Shown: positions 18,725 through 28,159 of the stretch, in pieces
Layout: each line of letters begins with the position of its first letter
Position numbering within the stretch: the first letter of the stretch is position 1
Assembly (NCBI GenBank): GCA_038521825.1
Contig: JBCBKL010000017.1
Span: 1 to 64,000 of the forward strand
From: JBCBKL01 sp038521825
Lineage (GTDB): Bacteria; Pseudomonadota; Alphaproteobacteria; Rhodobacterales; Rhodobacteraceae
Direction of reading: 5' to 3'
DNA: 64,000 nucleotides
Program-made: the position numbers and the translations under genes
The notes under the pieces: model-generated
Told to the model about the DNA's origin: nothing
Database searches by the model: none
The model's input: the letters and a program-made list of their open reading frames with translations, nothing else

Positions 18725-19024
18725 TTGACCACCCGACCACGGCCCGCTTTGGGTACATTCATGTTTTTTGTGATCGCCTTCGTGGTTGGCGTCTATTTCA
18801 CCTTTGCCGCCGTTCAGGGCGATTTCGGGCTGTTTCGCCGGGCCGAGATCGAGGCTGAAGGCAAGGCGCTGGCTACGCAGCTGATCGAGGTGCAGGCCGA
18901 AGTCGCGCGGATGGAAAACCTGACGCGGCGCCTGTCGGACAATTACCTCGATCTCGATTTGCTGGACGAGCAAGCCCGGTCGGTCCTGGGCCGGATCCGC
19001 TCGGACGAAATCGTCATCCGCTGA
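18725..19024 (+). CDS. Septum formation initiator family protein (FtsB/DivIC-like)
   Basis: A 99-residue bitopic membrane protein: a short basic cytoplasmic N-terminus, one membrane helix (about residues 10-32), then a periplasmic coiled coil (EIEAEGKALATQLIEVQAEV) and a small C-terminal segment LLDEQARSVLGRIRSDEIV, which is the family hallmark. FtsB works with FtsL and FtsQ in the divisome. The start is TTG 18725 behind a GAGGCAG site. An FtsB-like gene just before pdhA is a common alphaproteobacterial arrangement. Confidence 0.85.
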   Translation: MTTRPRPALGTFMFFVIAFVVGVYFTFAAVQGDFGLFRRAEIEAEGKALATQLIEVQAEVARMENLTRRLSDNYLDLDLLDEQARSVLGRIRSDEIVIR

Positions 19025-19094
19025 CCTCAAATAATCGTCGCGTCACATTGGCTCTCGCCCTACGGGTGCGAATCCGCTATTGGAGTGGGCAAAT

Positions 19095-19112
19095 TAGTTT
19101 AACGCTAAACTA
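19095..19112 (+). promoter_or_regulatory. Inverted repeat upstream of pdhA, candidate operator
   Basis: Perfect 7-bp arms TAGTTTA and TAAACTA are separated by ACGC, ending 22 bases before the pdhA start codon. The AT-rich symmetric site in a GC-rich setting is typical of a repressor binding site in the 5' region. It does not match the FNR (TTGAT-N4-ATCAA) or enterobacterial PdhR patterns. The regulator is unknown. Confidence 0.5.
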
Positions 19113-19134
19113 CCTGCTCAGGGAGGAACGCCGC

Positions 19135-20124
19135 ATGGCCGCGCGAAAGACCACCAAAAAGCCGAATGTCTCGGCGGATGAGTTGAAAGCGTATTACAGG
19201 GACATGCTGCTTATACGCCGGTTCGAGGAAAAGGCGGGCCAGCTTTATGGCATGGGTCTGATCGGCGGGTTCTGTCACCTCTATATCGGGCAAGAGGCGG
19301 TCGTCGTCGGGCTCGAAGCCGCCGCTGAAGAGGGCGACAAACGCATCACCTCCTACCGCGACCACGGCCACATGCTGGCCTGTGGAATGGATCCGAACGG
19401 CGTCATGGCCGAGCTTACGGGCCGCGAGGGCGGTTATTCGAAGGGCAAAGGCGGCTCGATGCATATGTTCTCGAAAGAGAAGCATTTCTACGGCGGCCAC
19501 GGCATCGTTGGCGCGCAGGTTCCGCTTGGCGCCGGCCTCGCCTTCGCCGACAAATACAAGGACAACGGGCGCGTGACCTTTGCCTATTTCGGTGATGGCG
19601 CGGCGAACCAGGGCCAGATTTACGAGACGTTCAACATGGCGGCCCTGTGGGGCCTGCCTGTCGTCTTCGTGGTTGAGAACAACCAGTACGCCATGGGCAC
19701 CGCCCAGCAGCGATCAACCTCGACCCCTGACCTTTTCACGCGGGGCGAAGCGTTCGGTATCCCGGGCGAGATGGTCGACGGCATGGACGTACTGGCCGTC
19801 AAGGCAGCCGGTGAGACGGCAGTCAATCACTGCCGCTCGGGCAAAGGCCCCTACATCCTTGAAATCAAAACATACCGCTATCGCGGCCACTCGATGTCAG
19901 ACCCAGCCAAGTATCGGACCCGCGAAGAGGTCCAGAAAATGCGCGATGAACGCGACCCGATCGAGGCCGTGCGTACCATGTTGCTGACAGGCAAGCACGC
20001 CAGCGAAGACGATCTCAAAGCCATCGATAAGGAAATCAAGGACGTCGTCAACGCCAGCGCCGAATTCGCCAAGACCAGCCCCGAACCGGCGGTCGAAGAG
20101 CTTTGGACCGACATCTACGCCTGA
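19135..20124 (+). CDS. pdhA: Pyruvate dehydrogenase E1 component, alpha subunit
   Basis: A 329-residue thiamine diphosphate enzyme subunit that decarboxylates pyruvate in the PDH complex. Seen: GFCHLYIGQEAVVVG, SYRDHGHML, the TPP/Mg motif GDGAANQGQIYETFNMAAL ending in VVENN, and the phosphorylation-loop-like region YRYRGHSMSDPAKYR. GGGAGGA precedes ATG 19135; an upstream in-frame start at 19048 would overlap the inverted repeat region and is not supported. pdhB follows after 14 bases. Confidence 0.95.
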   Translation: MAARKTTKKPNVSADELKAYYRDMLLIRRFEEKAGQLYGMGLIGGFCHLYIGQEAVVVGLEAAAEEGDKRITSYRDHGHMLACGMDPNGVMAELTGREGGYSKGKGGSMHMFSKEKHFYGGHGIVGAQVPLGAGLAFADKYKDNGRVTFAYFGDGAANQGQIYETFNMAALWGLPVVFVVENNQYAMGTAQQRSTSTPDLFTRGEAFGIPGEMVDGMDVLAVKAAGETAVNHCRSGKGPYILEIKTYRYRGHSMSDPAKYRTREEVQKMRDERDPIEAVRTMLLTGKHASEDDLKAIDKEIKDVVNASAEFAKTSPEPAVEELWTDIYA

Positions 20125-20138
20125 AGGGGACACACGAT

Positions 20139-21500
20139 ATGGCAACCGAAATTCTCATGCCCGCCCTGTCCCCCACGATGGAGGAAGGCACGCTTGCAAA
20201 ATGGCTGGTGAAAGAGGGCGACACTGTCTCGTCCGGTGACATCATGGCCGAGATCGAAACGGACAAGGCCACGATGGAATTCGAAGCGGTGGACGAAGGG
20301 ATCGTGGGCAAGATTCTTGTCGCAGAAGGCGCCGAAGGCGTGAAGGTAAACACGCCAATCGCAATCCTCGTCGAAGAGGGTGAGAGCGCCGATGACGTGG
20401 CCGTCAGCGCACCCGCAGCCGAAGCGCCCGTGGCCGAGACCCCGGCCCCCGCCGTCGCGGTCGCGCCCACCGCTGCCCCCCAGGTTGATACCAGCCCCGA
20501 CTGGCCCGAAGGCACCAAGATGAAAGAACAGACCGTGCGCGAGGCATTGCGTGACGCAATGGCCGAAGAGATGCGACGCGACGACGCCGTTCTGCTGATG
20601 GGCGAAGAGGTGGCCGAATATCAGGGGGCCTACAAAGTGTCCCAAGGCCTGCTTGACGAATTCGGCGCCAAGCGTGTGATCGATACACCCATCACCGAAC
20701 ACGGCTTTGCCGGGATCGGTGTTGGCGCGGCCTTTGGCGGCCTGCGGCCCATCGTCGAATTCATGACGTTCAACTTCGCGATGCAGGCGATCGACCAGAT
20801 CATAAACTCGGCGGCCAAGACGCTCTATATGTCGGGCGGTCAGATGGGTGCGCCAATGGTGTTCCGCGGGCCAAACGGTGCTGCGGCCCGGGTGGGTGCT
20901 CAACACAGCCAGGATTATGCCGCGTGGTATATGCAGATCCCGGGTCTCAAGGTGGTGATGCCCTACTCGGCAGCCGACACAAAGGGGCTGATGAAAACGG
21001 CAATCCGCGACGACAATCCCGTGATCTTCCTCGAGAACGAAATCCTCTATGGCCGTAGCTTCGAGGTGCCCGAGCTTGATGATTTCACCATTCCTTTCGG
21101 CAAAGCGCGGATCTGGCGCGAAGGGTCGGATGTGACCATCGTCAGCTTCGGGATCGGGATGCAATACGCACTCGAAGCCGCCGACAAACTTGCCGAGGAA
21201 GGGATAGCGGCCGAGGTGATCGACCTGCGCACCCTGCGGCCCATGGATACCGGCGCGATCATCCAATCGGTGATGAAAACCAACCGCTGCGTGACGGTCG
21301 AGGAAGGCTGGCCGCAGGGCTCGGTGGGCAGCTACATCTCGTCGGTCCTGATGCAGGAAGCATTCGACTACCTCGACGCACCGGTGATCAACTGCACCGG
21401 CAAGGACGTTCCGATGCCCTACGCGGCCAATCTCGAAAAACTGGCGCTGGTGACCACGGATGAGGTCATCGCGGCGGTCAAGCAAGTCACCTACCGTTAA
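20139..21500 (+). CDS. pdhB: Pyruvate dehydrogenase E1 beta subunit with N-terminal lipoyl domain
   Basis: A 453-residue protein. Residues 1-80 form a biotinyl/lipoyl domain with the attachment lysine in IETDKATMEFEA, then an Ala/Pro-rich linker (about 90-135), then the E1 beta transketolase-like body (REALRDAMAEEMRRDDAVLL, GIGVGAAFGGLRPIVEFMTF, HSQDYAAWY) and a C-terminal domain with VIDLRTLRPMD. A lipoyl domain on E1 beta is known in alphaproteobacteria. It is 72 of 86 residues identical to the lipoyl domain of the next gene. AAGGGGA precedes the ATG. Confidence 0.95.
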   Translation: MATEILMPALSPTMEEGTLAKWLVKEGDTVSSGDIMAEIETDKATMEFEAVDEGIVGKILVAEGAEGVKVNTPIAILVEEGESADDVAVSAPAAEAPVAETPAPAVAVAPTAAPQVDTSPDWPEGTKMKEQTVREALRDAMAEEMRRDDAVLLMGEEVAEYQGAYKVSQGLLDEFGAKRVIDTPITEHGFAGIGVGAAFGGLRPIVEFMTFNFAMQAIDQIINSAAKTLYMSGGQMGAPMVFRGPNGAAARVGAQHSQDYAAWYMQIPGLKVVMPYSAADTKGLMKTAIRDDNPVIFLENEILYGRSFEVPELDDFTIPFGKARIWREGSDVTIVSFGIGMQYALEAADKLAEEGIAAEVIDLRTLRPMDTGAIIQSVMKTNRCVTVEEGWPQGSVGSYISSVLMQEAFDYLDAPVINCTGKDVPMPYAANLEKLALVTTDEVIAAVKQVTYR

Positions 21501-21512
21501 GGAGAGCGCATC

Positions 21513-22820
21513 ATGCCAATCGAGATCCTAATGCCCGCGCTCTCGCCCACGATGGAAGAGGGCACGCTGGCCAAGTGGTTGATCAAGGAAGGTGACACGG
21601 TGGCTTCGGGTGACCTTCTGGCCGAAATCGAAACCGACAAGGCGACGATGGAGTTCGAGGCGGTCGACGAAGGGGTTGTCGGCAAGATTCTGATCCCCGA
21701 GGGAACCGAAGGTGTCAAGGTGAACGCCCCGATCGCGGTGCTGCTCGAGGACGGAGAAAGCGCGGACGATATAGGCAGTGCGGCTGCATCAGCCTCTGCG
21801 CCGGAAGCGGCGCACCCCGCCGCTGACGCGACCGCCGAGGTGTCGGCACCAGCCGCCACCGAGAAGGCCGCACCCGCCGCCCCGGTCGCTGCGGATGGCA
21901 ACCGTATCTTCGCCTCGCCGCTCGCGCGGCGGATCGCCAGCCAGAAGGGACTCGATCTCAGCACGATCAAAGGCTCCGGGCCGCACGGCCGCATCATCAA
22001 GGCAGACGTCGAAAAGGCCGAGGCTCAACCCGCTGCCGCAGCACCGGCCAAGGCTGCCGCAGCACCCGCCGCCGCAGCAATGCCATCTGGCCCCGCCGCC
22101 GATATGGTCGCCAAGATGTACCAGGGACGCGACTACGAAGAGATCAGCCTGGATGGGATGCGCAAAACCATCGCGGCCCGCCTGACCGAGGCCAAGCAGA
22201 CCGTTCCGCACTTCTACCTGCGTCGCGATATCCGTCTCGATGCGCTGCTCGAGTTCCGCAGCACCCTGAATGGCCAGCTTGCAGATCGGGGCGTTAAACT
22301 GTCGGTGAACGACTTCATCATCAAGGCTTGCGCCAATGCGTTGCAGCAGGTCCCGGCGGCGAATGCGGTCTGGGCCGGCGACCGGATCCTGCAATTAAAG
22401 CCATCCGATGTCGCGGTGGCCGTCGCGATTGACGGCGGGCTCTTTACGCCTGTTCTGCAGGACGCCCACCAGAAATCGCTGTCTGCACTCTCCGCCGAGA
22501 TGAAAGACCTCGCAACCCGTGCCCGCGACCGCAAGCTCGCGCCCCACGAATACCAGGGCGGCAGCTTTGCCATCTCGAACCTCGGGATGTTCGGGATCGA
22601 CAACTTTGACGCCGTTATCAATCCACCGCACGGCGCGATCCTCGCCGTCGGCGCGGGGGTTAAAAAACCGATTGTCGGGAAGGATGGCGCGGTCGAGGTC
22701 GCAACGGTGATGTCTGTGACACTATCTGTCGATCACCGGGTTATCGACGGCGCACTCGGAGCCGAGCTGCTCAAAGCCATCGTGGACAATCTCGAAAATC
22801 CGATTGCAATGCTGGCCTGA
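21513..22820 (+). CDS. pdhC: Dihydrolipoamide acetyltransferase (E2) of pyruvate dehydrogenase
   Basis: A 435-residue E2 core. One lipoyl domain at residues 1-80 (lysine in ETDKATMEFEA), a peripheral-subunit-binding domain near 130-165 (ASPLARRIASQKGLDLSTIK, GSGPHGRIIKADV), an Ala/Pro linker, and the catalytic acetyltransferase domain ending with DHRVIDGALGAELL, which holds the active-site His and Asp. It moves the acetyl group to CoA. The E3 gene (lpd) does not follow; the operon ends at a strong hairpin and cysE lies opposite. Confidence 0.95.
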   Translation: MPIEILMPALSPTMEEGTLAKWLIKEGDTVASGDLLAEIETDKATMEFEAVDEGVVGKILIPEGTEGVKVNAPIAVLLEDGESADDIGSAAASASAPEAAHPAADATAEVSAPAATEKAAPAAPVAADGNRIFASPLARRIASQKGLDLSTIKGSGPHGRIIKADVEKAEAQPAAAAPAKAAAAPAAAAMPSGPAADMVAKMYQGRDYEEISLDGMRKTIAARLTEAKQTVPHFYLRRDIRLDALLEFRSTLNGQLADRGVKLSVNDFIIKACANALQQVPAANAVWAGDRILQLKPSDVAVAVAIDGGLFTPVLQDAHQKSLSALSAEMKDLATRARDRKLAPHEYQGGSFAISNLGMFGIDNFDAVINPPHGAILAVGAGVKKPIVGKDGAVEVATVMSVTLSVDHRVIDGALGAELLKAIVDNLENPIAMLA

Positions 22821-22838
22821 GTTAGCCGCAACGAAAAT

Positions 22839-22861
22839 GAGCCGGGCAACCAGCCCGGCTC
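22839..22861. terminator. Intrinsic terminator shared by pdhC and cysE
   Basis: A perfect 9-bp stem GAGCCGGGC/GCCCGGCTC with loop AACCA sits between the convergent pdhC and cysE genes, 5 bases from the end of cysE. On the minus strand it is followed by TCATTTTCG, a short T-rich run, so it best serves cysE. On the plus strand the run is weak, but the stem is strong. Confidence 0.7.
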
Positions 22862-22866
22862 GCGCG

Positions 22867-23679
22867 TCACTTGCTGTCTTTGCCCAGCATATGGTTCATT
22901 GATACAGACGGCTGATCGCATCCCGCCTCACCCACGATCTTGGCAGGAATGCCAGCGACGGTCTTGCATGGCGGCACTTCCTGCAACACGACCGATCCCG
23001 CAGCGACACGGCTGCAGTTTCCGACCTTGATGTTGCCCAAGACCTTTGCGCCAGCACCGATCAGAACGCCGTCGCCGATCTTGGGATGCCGGTCTTCCTC
23101 TTCTTTCCCAGTCCCGCCGAGGGTCACCGAATGCAGCATCGATACGTTGTCACCCACCACAGCCGTTTCACCTATGACTATGGAATGCGCGTGGTCGATC
23201 ATGATGCCCTGCCCAAGCCGCGCCGCGGGATGGATATCGACGCCAAAGATCTCGCTGATCCGCATCTGGAAGAAATAGGCCAGATCGTACTTCCCATCGG
23301 TCCAGAGCTGGTGGCCAATCCGGTAGGATTGAACAGCCAGATACCCTTTGAAATAGAGGATCGGCTGCAAGAGCCGATGGCATGCCGGGTCGCGTTCGTA
23401 GACCGCGACCAGATCGGCGCGCGATGCCGCTACGATCTTGGGCGCCCGCTTGTAAACATCATCGACGATCTCGCGCAGTATCACCGACGACATCTCGTTC
23501 GATGACAGTTTTGCAGAAATCCGATATGAGAGCGCCCTTTCGAGCGACACATGGTGCAGGATGCAGGCGTGAATAAAGCCGCCGATCAGCGGCTCGTCCA
23601 GCGTCGCCTGTTGCGCTTCGTCAACAATCCGATCCCAGACGGGATCGAGCATTTCCAGGTTCGTATGCGGACTGGCCAT
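22867..23679 (-). CDS. cysE: Serine O-acetyltransferase
   Basis: A 270-residue enzyme that acetylates serine with acetyl-CoA, the first step of cysteine synthesis. Alpha-helical N-terminal part, then a left-handed parallel beta helix of hexapeptide repeats (IHPAARLGQGIMIDHAHSIV, IGETAVVGDNVSMLHSVTLG with the catalytic His, IGDGVLIGAGAKVLGNIKVG). A Ser/Met-rich tail ends the protein, where cysteine feedback usually acts. GGAGG precedes ATG 23679; an in-frame extension to 23910 would overlap the GTA cluster end and is rejected. It lies just downstream of the GTA cluster on the same strand. Confidence 0.94.
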   Translation of the reverse strand: MASPHTNLEMLDPVWDRIVDEAQQATLDEPLIGGFIHACILHHVSLERALSYRISAKLSSNEMSSVILREIVDDVYKRAPKIVAASRADLVAVYERDPACHRLLQPILYFKGYLAVQSYRIGHQLWTDGKYDLAYFFQMRISEIFGVDIHPAARLGQGIMIDHAHSIVIGETAVVGDNVSMLHSVTLGGTGKEEEDRHPKIGDGVLIGAGAKVLGNIKVGNCSRVAAGSVVLQEVPPCKTVAGIPAKIVGEAGCDQPSVSMNHMLGKDSK

Positions 23680-23783
23680 GTTCAGTACCTCCGATTTCCT
23701 CAAAGGTAATGCATCTCGCTGGGGCACGCCAAACGTAAAGTTGTGAACGCGCCAATCACGAACCGGCATGGGGAAACCGGCCG

Positions 23784-26700
23784 TCAAACGCCGGCGACTG
23801 TGGTACTGGCGGCAATACCGGGTCCGAAACGCGCCGAAATCTGCGCGACCTCGACCACGAAACTTGCTGAAATGCCGTCGATCGATTGCAGCGCGGCGGA
23901 ATAGGTCCATGAGCGTTGGTTAATAATCTCCTCGCGCACAATGGCGTTCTGGGAAAGAACCCGCACGACGTATTCCTCGGCGTCTTCGCCCAGCGGCACT
24001 TCGGGCGTTTCCCAGCCGTCGCCATCGATCCGCGTCCGGCGGACCCAGGTCAGATCAACATCTCCCGATCCGGCGCGGCGTGCGGTCAGATGAGCAGGCG
24101 AATAAGGACGCAGCCCGTTCCCGTCGAAGGCATGCAATTCTTCGGTATAGGACGGATCAGCGTATCCCCGGTTTGACGGCCCGATCCGATAGGTTTGTTC
24201 GACACGTCTCAGATTGCTGGCAAGATTAATCTGCTTCGGCGCGCCGTTGATCAGAACGAACCACGAATTCTCCGGCCATGGCAATGACGCCGCGAACTCC
24301 GTTCCGAGCTGCCCCCGCAAGCGACCCGAAAGCCGATAGCGCCTCGGCCCGACAAGATCGACGGCCTGAAACTGAAACAACTCCCACGCGTTCGGCTCGC
24401 CTGAGCCGATCGCGGCCAGATTTTCACCCGACAGCAGCGCTTCTTCTGAGACCGAGGCCAACTCACCGCGCACCAGTTCCACCTCCAGCGCGGCACCACG
24501 GTCAAAACGTCCCGATATCGCTGGTTGGAGAACCGACCGGGTGATGCCAATTACTGAAGGCGCGGTAATGGTGCCATTGAGGGTAAATCCATCTCCAGTA
24601 GACGACCGATAAACCGCAGCACCGCCCGGCCATGGCGATCCCGCGACGGCGAGATGCGGCGCATGCGGCACCTCGTCTCCGGTCATCAGCGGCAGATCGA
24701 GGAAAAGCGATGTCAGCGGCAGCGGCGGAACGAAAGTGTTTACTGGGGGCAGCTCATCACTCAGATTGGCGGGCTCATAAATACTCTGATCCATCCGGAC
24801 GGCTTCGACGATCTGGAACGGGCCGTTCTCCATCCGGTCGATGCGAAAGGTTCCAGCCTCGACAGCCTGATCCGCATCAATGGTGATCGTGTCTCCCGCC
24901 CGTATGTCCAGTTTCGAAGGCGGTAATGCGAACTTGACCGTGTCCCGTGAGATCCGCGCCTCAGCCAGCCAGCGTTCGGTCAATTGACGCCCTTCGGTCC
25001 GCGTCAGCGCCAGCGGTACATCAGATGTCGACACGGCGTGGGTCGACTCGTCGGCAAGCACCGTCTCTTCGGCGACCGTTTCGAAATCAGCATCTGCCTG
25101 CGCAAACCGGACGCGGACACGACCGGCAAGTTCTGCTTCAGCTTCGCGTGAGAATTCGTAGCTTCCGTCGACATCCTCGCTCATCGCAAGGTCTTCGAAC
25201 GCGATGTGCTGCGGCTGGCCCTTGTCGCGCATGACGAACATCAGCGTGCCATCCCGCTCAACCGCATCGAACGCAAAGCGCAGCATCAAGGGCTGTATGG
25301 CCGCGCGGGCATCTGAAACGTCGGCGATCTGAAAGCCGCGCACGACACCGTATAGGTGAGACACGTCATAATGCACTACACCGGCGCGGTCACAGATTTC
25401 AGACACGACCGAAGCCAGTGTTCGCGACGATGTCCGCCCGTTGATCCAATGCCCCCGGCTATAGTTCTCACCATCGCTCCATAGGCCGGTGTTGTTGGGG
25501 AAGAAGGGATAAGGCCGCGTGTCCCATGCCCATGCAAAAGCGCGCGACATGTCAATCATCGGCCCATCGTACAGCTCAGAGACCGGGTTGTTCGACGGAT
25601 CGCGCCAGTATGACAGCATCGCGCGGTAGTACTGCTTTTGGATCAGATCATCGCGGCCACCGTTCGAATGTTTCGGCAGGCTGCTTTCGGATGATTTCGG
25701 ATCTAGAAACTTGTTCGGCTGATTGGTGCCCTTGTCGACCGCCGCACAACCAAACTCGGTGAACCAGATCGGCTTTGACCCGGGCTCCCATGCCGTCGGT
25801 TCCGCCTGACGCGTGCCAGCAATCCGCTCGTAGTGATAGTTGTCCCACCAGTTGCGGATGTCCTTGTAACGCCAGATCCACGGCTCACCGAATTCGTCGT
25901 CCGTGATCGGAGTTCTGATCTGCGCAGCCTCGGCATCGACGGAGTGATAGTACCAGTCATAGCTCTCGCCGCCTTCGATGTTGGCGCGCAGATAGTCGAG
26001 GTTGTAGATCTCACCCCAGTCCGCATCCCGATGCCCCTCGACATCTCGCCAATCAGACAGCGGCATGTAGTTGTCGATCCCGATGAAATCGATGTTGTCA
26101 TCCGCCCAAAGCGGATCGAGGTGAAAATACCGGTCTCCGCTGCCATCCTGGGGTTGATATCCGAAATACTCGCTCCAATCGGCCGCGTAGCTAATCTTGG
26201 TTTCCGGCCCCATGATCGCGCGAACTTCTGCCGCAAGAGCTATCAGCCGCTCGACAAAGAAAAAGCGATTGGACTCGGCCCGAATCTGGGTAAGGCCCCT
26301 CAATTCCGAACCGATGCAAAACGATTCCACGCCACCCGCGGCGGCGCACAGGGCGGCATAGTGCAGGATGAAGCGGGAAAACGACCATTCCGACGGCCCG
26401 GAATAGATCACACCGGAACCCATCTGGAAGTCGCTCGCGGTGGCAGATCCAAAGAAGGCGTCCACTTCGGCCCGGGCTGCGGCCGTTCCATCGGGCGATC
26501 CGGTTTGACCGGGCGCCTTCGACGTCGTGATCCTGCCTCGCCAAGGAAGAGGCGCCTGACCAATGCCATCGCTATAGGGATCCGGCAGCGTGTTCCCCTC
26601 TTGCTGGTCCATCAGGATGAACGGGTAGAACATCACCGCCTGACCTGCGGCATTCATGGCCTTGATCGCTTCGACAACGGCCGCGTCTGCGGGCGTACCG

Positions 26701-27719
26701 CCATAGATCGGGCGGTCGTCGACCTGAGCGATCTCCTCAGCATTCGAGCGGCTCAATCCAGACACGCGCCAAGGCATGTTCGCGCCCTCATATTCTCGGC
26801 GCTCCACCTTGGGCTTGATCTCGCAACTCCCGCATCGCAGATCGTTACCGAACCATGAAACGATCAGCGACGCAGCCTCGCAATTGGGCAACTCTCCGGT
26901 GAGGCTCTCGAGTGACTGCGCAAAGTCCGCCTTCTGTGCCGGCGAATTGACATTGGCGCTCCAGCGACCGGCCTGGCCGTCGGTGTAATGTACAGGCGTC
27001 GTAGCGAGGGCGTATTCACCCGTACCCGGCATCAGGGCGACGGCGTTAAGTCCGCGCGCCAGATCATCCCCGGCACCTTCTTCTTCGGGGCGTTCCGGAC
27101 GGATCACCTCGAAGGAGAACTGGGGAACGCGATTGCCAAACGGACCCAACTGAAGGTCTTCCATGACCACATAGGCGGTCCCGCGATAAGCGGGAACGGT
27201 CCCCGGCTCCTCGATCGCTTCCATGGTCGGGTCGGGCAACTGATCGTCGGTGCCCAGATAGACGCGCATGTTCAGATCATCGGGCGCAACCTCTTCCCCA
27301 TCCGCCCAGACCCGTCCGACATGGGCAATCTCACCTTCGCACAAGGCCAGGGCAAGGCTGACCGAATAGCTGTACTCGCGGGTTTCCGGTTGGCTGGGTG
27401 CGCCCTTACCGCCACCGCCGCTCCCACTAACCGTAGTGGTTTCGGTGAATTGCGAAGCCCAGATGATCTGTCCACCAACGCGCATCCGGCCATAGACCTG
27501 GCTGACCGCCTCGCCCTCACCTGAACTCGACAACCGGAACCGGTCGATCTTGCCGTGCTCCACGACGTCCGAGCCCTGACCCATCAGGCGTTGGTCAATT
27601 ACCTTCCCAAGGGTCGCACCCACCACCCGGCCAATAGCGACCGAGGACAGACCAGCAACCGTGCCGCCTATTGAACCACCGATCGCCGCACCTGCAGCTG
27701 ACAAAACGACTGTAGCCAT
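23784..27719 (-). CDS. Gene transfer agent tail-tip 'megatron' (gp15-like, TIM-barrel domain)
   Basis: The largest protein here, 1311 residues. It starts with a Gly/Ala-rich helix (AAGAAIGGSIGGTVAGLSS) that could insert into a membrane, then a phage-tail baseplate-like region, a GTA TIM-barrel-like domain (about 440-770, with SYAADWSEYFGYQPQDGSG and DNYMPLSDWRDVEGH), a phage tail-tip domain, and C-terminal fibronectin-like segments. In RcGTA this protein forms the tail tip that contacts the host surface. It is the last gene of the cluster and overlaps the peptidase gene by 1 base. Confidence 0.93.
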   Translation of the reverse strand: MATVVLSAAGAAIGGSIGGTVAGLSSVAIGRVVGATLGKVIDQRLMGQGSDVVEHGKIDRFRLSSSGEGEAVSQVYGRMRVGGQIIWASQFTETTTVSGSGGGGKGAPSQPETREYSYSVSLALALCEGEIAHVGRVWADGEEVAPDDLNMRVYLGTDDQLPDPTMEAIEEPGTVPAYRGTAYVVMEDLQLGPFGNRVPQFSFEVIRPERPEEEGAGDDLARGLNAVALMPGTGEYALATTPVHYTDGQAGRWSANVNSPAQKADFAQSLESLTGELPNCEAASLIVSWFGNDLRCGSCEIKPKVERREYEGANMPWRVSGLSRSNAEEIAQVDDRPIYGGTPADAAVVEAIKAMNAAGQAVMFYPFILMDQQEGNTLPDPYSDGIGQAPLPWRGRITTSKAPGQTGSPDGTAAARAEVDAFFGSATASDFQMGSGVIYSGPSEWSFSRFILHYAALCAAAGGVESFCIGSELRGLTQIRAESNRFFFVERLIALAAEVRAIMGPETKISYAADWSEYFGYQPQDGSGDRYFHLDPLWADDNIDFIGIDNYMPLSDWRDVEGHRDADWGEIYNLDYLRANIEGGESYDWYYHSVDAEAAQIRTPITDDEFGEPWIWRYKDIRNWWDNYHYERIAGTRQAEPTAWEPGSKPIWFTEFGCAAVDKGTNQPNKFLDPKSSESSLPKHSNGGRDDLIQKQYYRAMLSYWRDPSNNPVSELYDGPMIDMSRAFAWAWDTRPYPFFPNNTGLWSDGENYSRGHWINGRTSSRTLASVVSEICDRAGVVHYDVSHLYGVVRGFQIADVSDARAAIQPLMLRFAFDAVERDGTLMFVMRDKGQPQHIAFEDLAMSEDVDGSYEFSREAEAELAGRVRVRFAQADADFETVAEETVLADESTHAVSTSDVPLALTRTEGRQLTERWLAEARISRDTVKFALPPSKLDIRAGDTITIDADQAVEAGTFRIDRMENGPFQIVEAVRMDQSIYEPANLSDELPPVNTFVPPLPLTSLFLDLPLMTGDEVPHAPHLAVAGSPWPGGAAVYRSSTGDGFTLNGTITAPSVIGITRSVLQPAISGRFDRGAALEVELVRGELASVSEEALLSGENLAAIGSGEPNAWELFQFQAVDLVGPRRYRLSGRLRGQLGTEFAASLPWPENSWFVLINGAPKQINLASNLRRVEQTYRIGPSNRGYADPSYTEELHAFDGNGLRPYSPAHLTARRAGSGDVDLTWVRRTRIDGDGWETPEVPLGEDAEEYVVRVLSQNAIVREEIINQRSWTYSAALQSIDGISASFVVEVAQISARFGPGIAASTTVAGV

Positions 27720-28159
27720 CAGATCATCTCCTCGGGAAATTTGAACCGCGCAACGATGCGGCGCTGCCAGGGGCGGCTAAGCGGGCTTTCGACAACGCGA
27801 TGACCGCTATAGGCGTGAATGAAAGTCGGTATGGGTGCCGCAGCACCGATCACGCCCAGATGCTTTGCGACCGCACCGGACTTCATGCGAAAAAGAACAA
27901 CGTCGCCGGGATCAGGCGCGCCTGCATCGCAGACCAAAAGATGACGCTGGGCCGCCCGCCACAAGGCCTCGTCGCCGCTGGGTTCAGACCAGTCGCGCGA
28001 ATAGGCCGGGGGCAGCTCTGGTTCTGCACCCAGCACTGCGCGCCAGATGCCGCGGATCAGGCCAAGACAATCGGTACCTGCCCCCATAACCGACATCTGG
28101 TGAACATACGGTGTTCCGATCCAATTACGGGCCTCGGCGACGATCTCGGGTCTGCTCAT
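27719..28159 (-). CDS. Gene transfer agent cell-wall peptidase (gp14-like, NlpC/P60)
   Basis: A 146-residue NlpC/P60-fold protein. The nucleophile cysteine is in GAGTDCLGLIRGIW (about residue 31), and the conserved His lies in AKHLGVIG. In gene transfer agents and tailed phages this protein sits at the tail tip and cuts peptidoglycan during DNA delivery. Its start overlaps the hub gene's stop by 4 bases (ATGA), and its stop shares a base with the megatron start. Confidence 0.92.
   Translation of the reverse strand: MSRPEIVAEARNWIGTPYVHQMSVMGAGTDCLGLIRGIWRAVLGAEPELPPAYSRDWSEPSGDEALWRAAQRHLLVCDAGAPDPGDVVLFRMKSGAVAKHLGVIGAAAPIPTFIHAYSGHRVVESPLSRPWQRRIVARFKFPEEMI

Noticed and set aside
20115..21485. 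Minus-strand frame of 456 codons
   Set aside because: It is the mirror of pdhB; rich in His and Gly as expected from reverse reading of GC-rich codons.
25833..26858. Plus-strand frame of 341 codons in the GTA megatron gene
   Set aside because: Antisense shadow of a conserved tail protein.
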